From Heterotrichella gracilis (Eukaryota; Sar; Xanthophyceae; Tribonematales; Xanthonemataceae): 49,955 nucleotides of DNA. The translations under genes and the position numbers were made by a program. Shown piece by piece: positions 47,177-49,955 of this stretch. The notes beneath the pieces are model-generated. The model saw nothing but the letters and a program-made list of their open reading frames with translations. It did not search any database and was not told where the DNA came from. The DNA lies in NCBI GenBank assembly GCA_032358255.1, contig JAULBX010026297.1, positions 1 through 49,955 on the forward strand, given 5' to 3'. Numbering within the stretch: position 1 is the first letter of the stretch; every line of letters begins with the position of its first letter.

Positions 47177-49955
47177 ATGGGGCTCCTCGCGGCCCTCAGA
47201 AGCTGTTTTTCGCCTCCCCAGAAGAAAGACAAGAACCTGCGAAAGAAAATTAAGCGTAAGTGGTTGCATCTAGTTGTGTGCTGTCCGCAAGCGTTTGCTG
47301 CGTTTGCCTGGCATCGTAGGCTGCAATGCGCGAGTGGGCCGGCCGGCCCGGGGGCCAAATGCCCCAACAAAACCGGCAGTGCAACAAACGCGTCTGTTTG
47401 TGAGGTACCGCTGCAGAGTTATTGATTCTAGCACCCTTTTGTATATCTTTATGATAGTTGCAAGGGCTTTTCGTTTCGTTTCTATCCACTTGTTTCCGGT
47501 GTGCGGGCGGCGTGTGGGTGCGTGTGGAGGTTGATTGGACAGCAGAATGATCTGAGCAGGGAACACTTTTGACAGCACGGTCACCCCCAGAATCTACACC
47601 GAGTCACGGGTTGTGATTCCTGCAAGTGCATTGAAAGTTGCACGTTCTCTCCGCCCGATCCCTCTGGCTGCCCGTTGGCATGCAAGGCGCGTTTCGGAGT
47701 TGCCCGAAAGGACCCAATGGCGCAGACCCAAGCGACAAGCGCCACATCAGGCACCCTTCCACAGCACATTGCAGCGCAAATATCCCTTGGTACTGCACCC
47801 CTGTGTTGCGCGCTGCCTTCTCTCCTTTCCCTGTTGCGCTCACCGGAAGGCCCTCTCCCTGCTGCAGGCGAGGCCAACAAGAAGGCCAACTGGAAAAAGG
47901 GCAAGAAGGCCTCCCGCTCCTGCTGCAACGTCGGCCGGGCACTCAAGGAGACTGGCAAGGTGCTCGCACGCTGTTTCGGAAAGGCGACCCTCAAGCCATC
48001 GCCTCCTCCCGCCACCTCTGCTGAGGTAATTAACCCTCCCACAACCCTAAGCCTACTTGTGACACAGACCTCGCCACAGGCCGCACCACCACTTGCTGTT
48101 GCCATACCTTCTGCAGCAGACTCACAACGTCTGGAAGAACGCCTCGGCTCCTGACCACATTGCAGCATGCATGCATATGAGGGCCGCCCTCCTCGACCTC
48201 CTTTTCCACCAGTCCCGAGCAGGCATGCCTCCAGTTGGTAGCTTGCAGGCTAGCAAGGCTATCGAATTACCCCTCATCCATTTGCTTAGATTGTATTGCC
48301 CTTAAAAAGTGTCAGTCTGCAAATTTCCAGGTCAATGAGCTCTATGGGTAGGTCTAGATAGCTCACACTTACTGCAATTCCTGTACCTTTAAGTTTAGCT
48401 TAGGTGGAGGTGCGCATCTTGATCTATTGACCTACTTGTCAATGGCCCCCGCAAGAGTCCCACAGTGCACCACCAGTACTACAGCTGCTGATGAGTCACA
48501 GCAATGCCTCTGAGTACTCTGAACAGCGTCGCAAGTGCTGCAGTGTATCAGTGCAAAAGTTCTGTGCTAACACAGTGTGTGCCTTTACACAGGGCTGCCG
48601 CAGGCTGCTTGATCTGCCTATAAGGCTGCTATGCAGTTGGGGGCATGATTTCAAACTGTCAAAAGCGCATGATATTATTGACGTGCTTTTGGTTGTATCA
48701 GCGTGCCATCACAATCCGAACAAACACCTCTCCCAGCGGTACCGTTAGTCACTCACCTGCCTGGTGTGGTCCTGTTGCAGCTGCCCACAACCTCACCTAC
48801 GCCATCTAGCAGTGACCCAGCGCCATCAAGGATTCAAAGTGAGAGCGAGGATGACGGCAGCGCTAGCGACCGCGCAACGCCTGTTACGCCACAAGTGATC
48901 CCTCCCACACCAAAGGTAGGTCACACGCTGTGCCTGGCCTGCACATTGATGTTACTTGAACAGCTACATGAGTTTACCTGAAGCGCAGCCGACATGATCA
49001 CATCCATATTGTATCAATGCCAGGCGCCATCAAACCCCTCTTTGGTCTCCAATTTGCCTGGCATTATATTCACCTGCCTGCTGCCTGTGCAGGTGTCAGA
49101 GGCATCACCGCGCGCAAGCCCTCCAACGCCCGACAGTGGGCTGCCCCACAACAGCCTGCCACAGCGGCCCGCTGCAGCCAGGACGCTCACCTTCCGACCC
49201 CCAAAGGTCCCTGGACTGAAGCCTGGGGCCAGCAAGGGCATGACCAGGGCCCCAGCGCTGCAGATGACTGCCTCCACTGACCAGCTGCCCACCCAAGACC
49301 ATGTGCCACAGGGCAGCATTGCACAGCCACCAGCAGCGCTGCAGCTCGGTGGCCTCACTCGAGGACCTCGGGATGTGACGCAGGTAATGCTAGTAGTGGG
49401 CAGGGGAGCAATGCCCCATCTCTTGGCTCCTCTTTCCATTTGTTTAAGGACCAGGGTGCGTACGTAGTCAGTAACTGTTCTCATTTTTGTTGCAGGCAGC
49501 CATTGCGCCAGCAGCGAGGGCATCATCCATCACGCTGTCGTTGAAGGGCGGAGCTTCTGATCTGGAAGCATTTGAGAGATTTATGATGGTAATGATGGGG
49601 GATATGGGGAATAGGAGGGCAATGCCTAATTCATTGCTCACTCAGCTTGCAATTTAGATTTACATTGTAATTACTACTACTCAAGTGAGCCTGTACAAGC
49701 ACAGTGTGCCTATTTATTGATAGTACTCTGGTGTTTTACTGCAGATGGGCCAGACATCAGGTTTTGTGCCAACCCTGGAGCTTGCGGATGCACCCTCGGC
49801 GCAGAAGCCGGCAATGCCGCCCCTGGCGCTGAACGTCACAGTTGGCTCCGCCATCGGCGCACCCGCCCTGTCCACCCCACCCGCTGGGCCAACCAAGACA
49901 TTCGTCATCGGCAATGGCACACTTGTGATCAGCATGGCGGAAGCTATCGCCATGA
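47177..49955 (+). CDS. Pro/Ser-rich protein with acylation-type N terminus, partial
   Basis: The product is not recognised. Exons: 47177-47255, 47868-48025, 48781-48915, 49093-49383, 49496-49588, and 49745 running off the window. Exon 1 starts MGLLAALRSCFSPP, which fits an N-myristoylation site (Gly2) with a nearby cysteine, then a strongly basic stretch (KKDKNLRKKIKR, continuing as KKANWKKGKK in exon 2) that could bind membranes or nucleic acid. Exon 2 also has a CC pair. Later exons are low-complexity Pro/Ser/Thr/Ala, partly acidic (SESEDDGSASD), with one more ordered patch, SDLEAFERFMM. All junctions from exon 2 on are phase 0. Reading through the exon 2 donor stays open to a stop at 48155, so a short alternative product or a different end is possible. 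The link of exon 2 to the exon at 48781 is inferred only from phase and splice sites. Confidence 0.55.

Overview
This window is nuclear DNA from a green alga. The best fit is a Chlorella-like trebouxiophyte. The genes are cut by many short GT-AG introns, with GC-rich exons and introns lower in GC and rich in CA and TGCA runs. Several products carry plastid-type leaders and belong to photosynthesis or plastid metabolism (SOQ1, ferredoxin-sulfite reductase, acetylornithine aminotransferase). Scattered TTTAGGG-type telomere motifs are of the plant/Chlorella kind. Exon coordinates given here were read by eye from splice sites and reading phase. No transcript evidence was available.

Layout. 314-5673 (-): an NT-C2 plus coiled-coil protein in 13 exons. 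5.7-8.5 kb: no gene seen, but a 306-bp near-perfect foldback element. 8.5-13.4 kb (-): a nuclease-like domain fused to an atypical kinase, resembling Crinkler-class REase-kinase proteins. It may extend to about 15.5 kb through a SAP-domain and duplicated-exon region. Its introns hold a 30-bp minisatellite and telomere-like motifs. 15.6-19.0 kb: repeat-rich sequence without a recognised gene.

19069-26072 (-): SOQ1 (HAD, membrane segment, thioredoxin-like domain, NHL propeller, C-terminal domain), transcribed divergently from a small single-pass probable thylakoid protein at 26619-27576 (+). 28529-31985 (+): acetylornithine aminotransferase. 32999-34797 (-): IMPACT/YigZ-family protein with an unresolved 5' end. 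35925-37961 and 39086-41068 (+): tandem glyoxalase I genes, both with a targeting-type first exon of identical length. 41911-45956 (+): ferredoxin-sulfite reductase. 47177 to the right edge (+): a Pro/Ser-rich protein with a basic, possibly acylated N terminus, cut off by the window.

How the parts relate. SOQ1 and its divergent neighbour probably both act in the thylakoid. The aminotransferase, sulfite reductase and glyoxalases are housekeeping metabolism. The accessory character of the window is concentrated in 5.7-18.6 kb. The observations most worth following are the second glyoxalase, which has lost a conserved metal-ligand glutamate, the REase-kinase gene with its duplicated upstream exons, and the foldback element.
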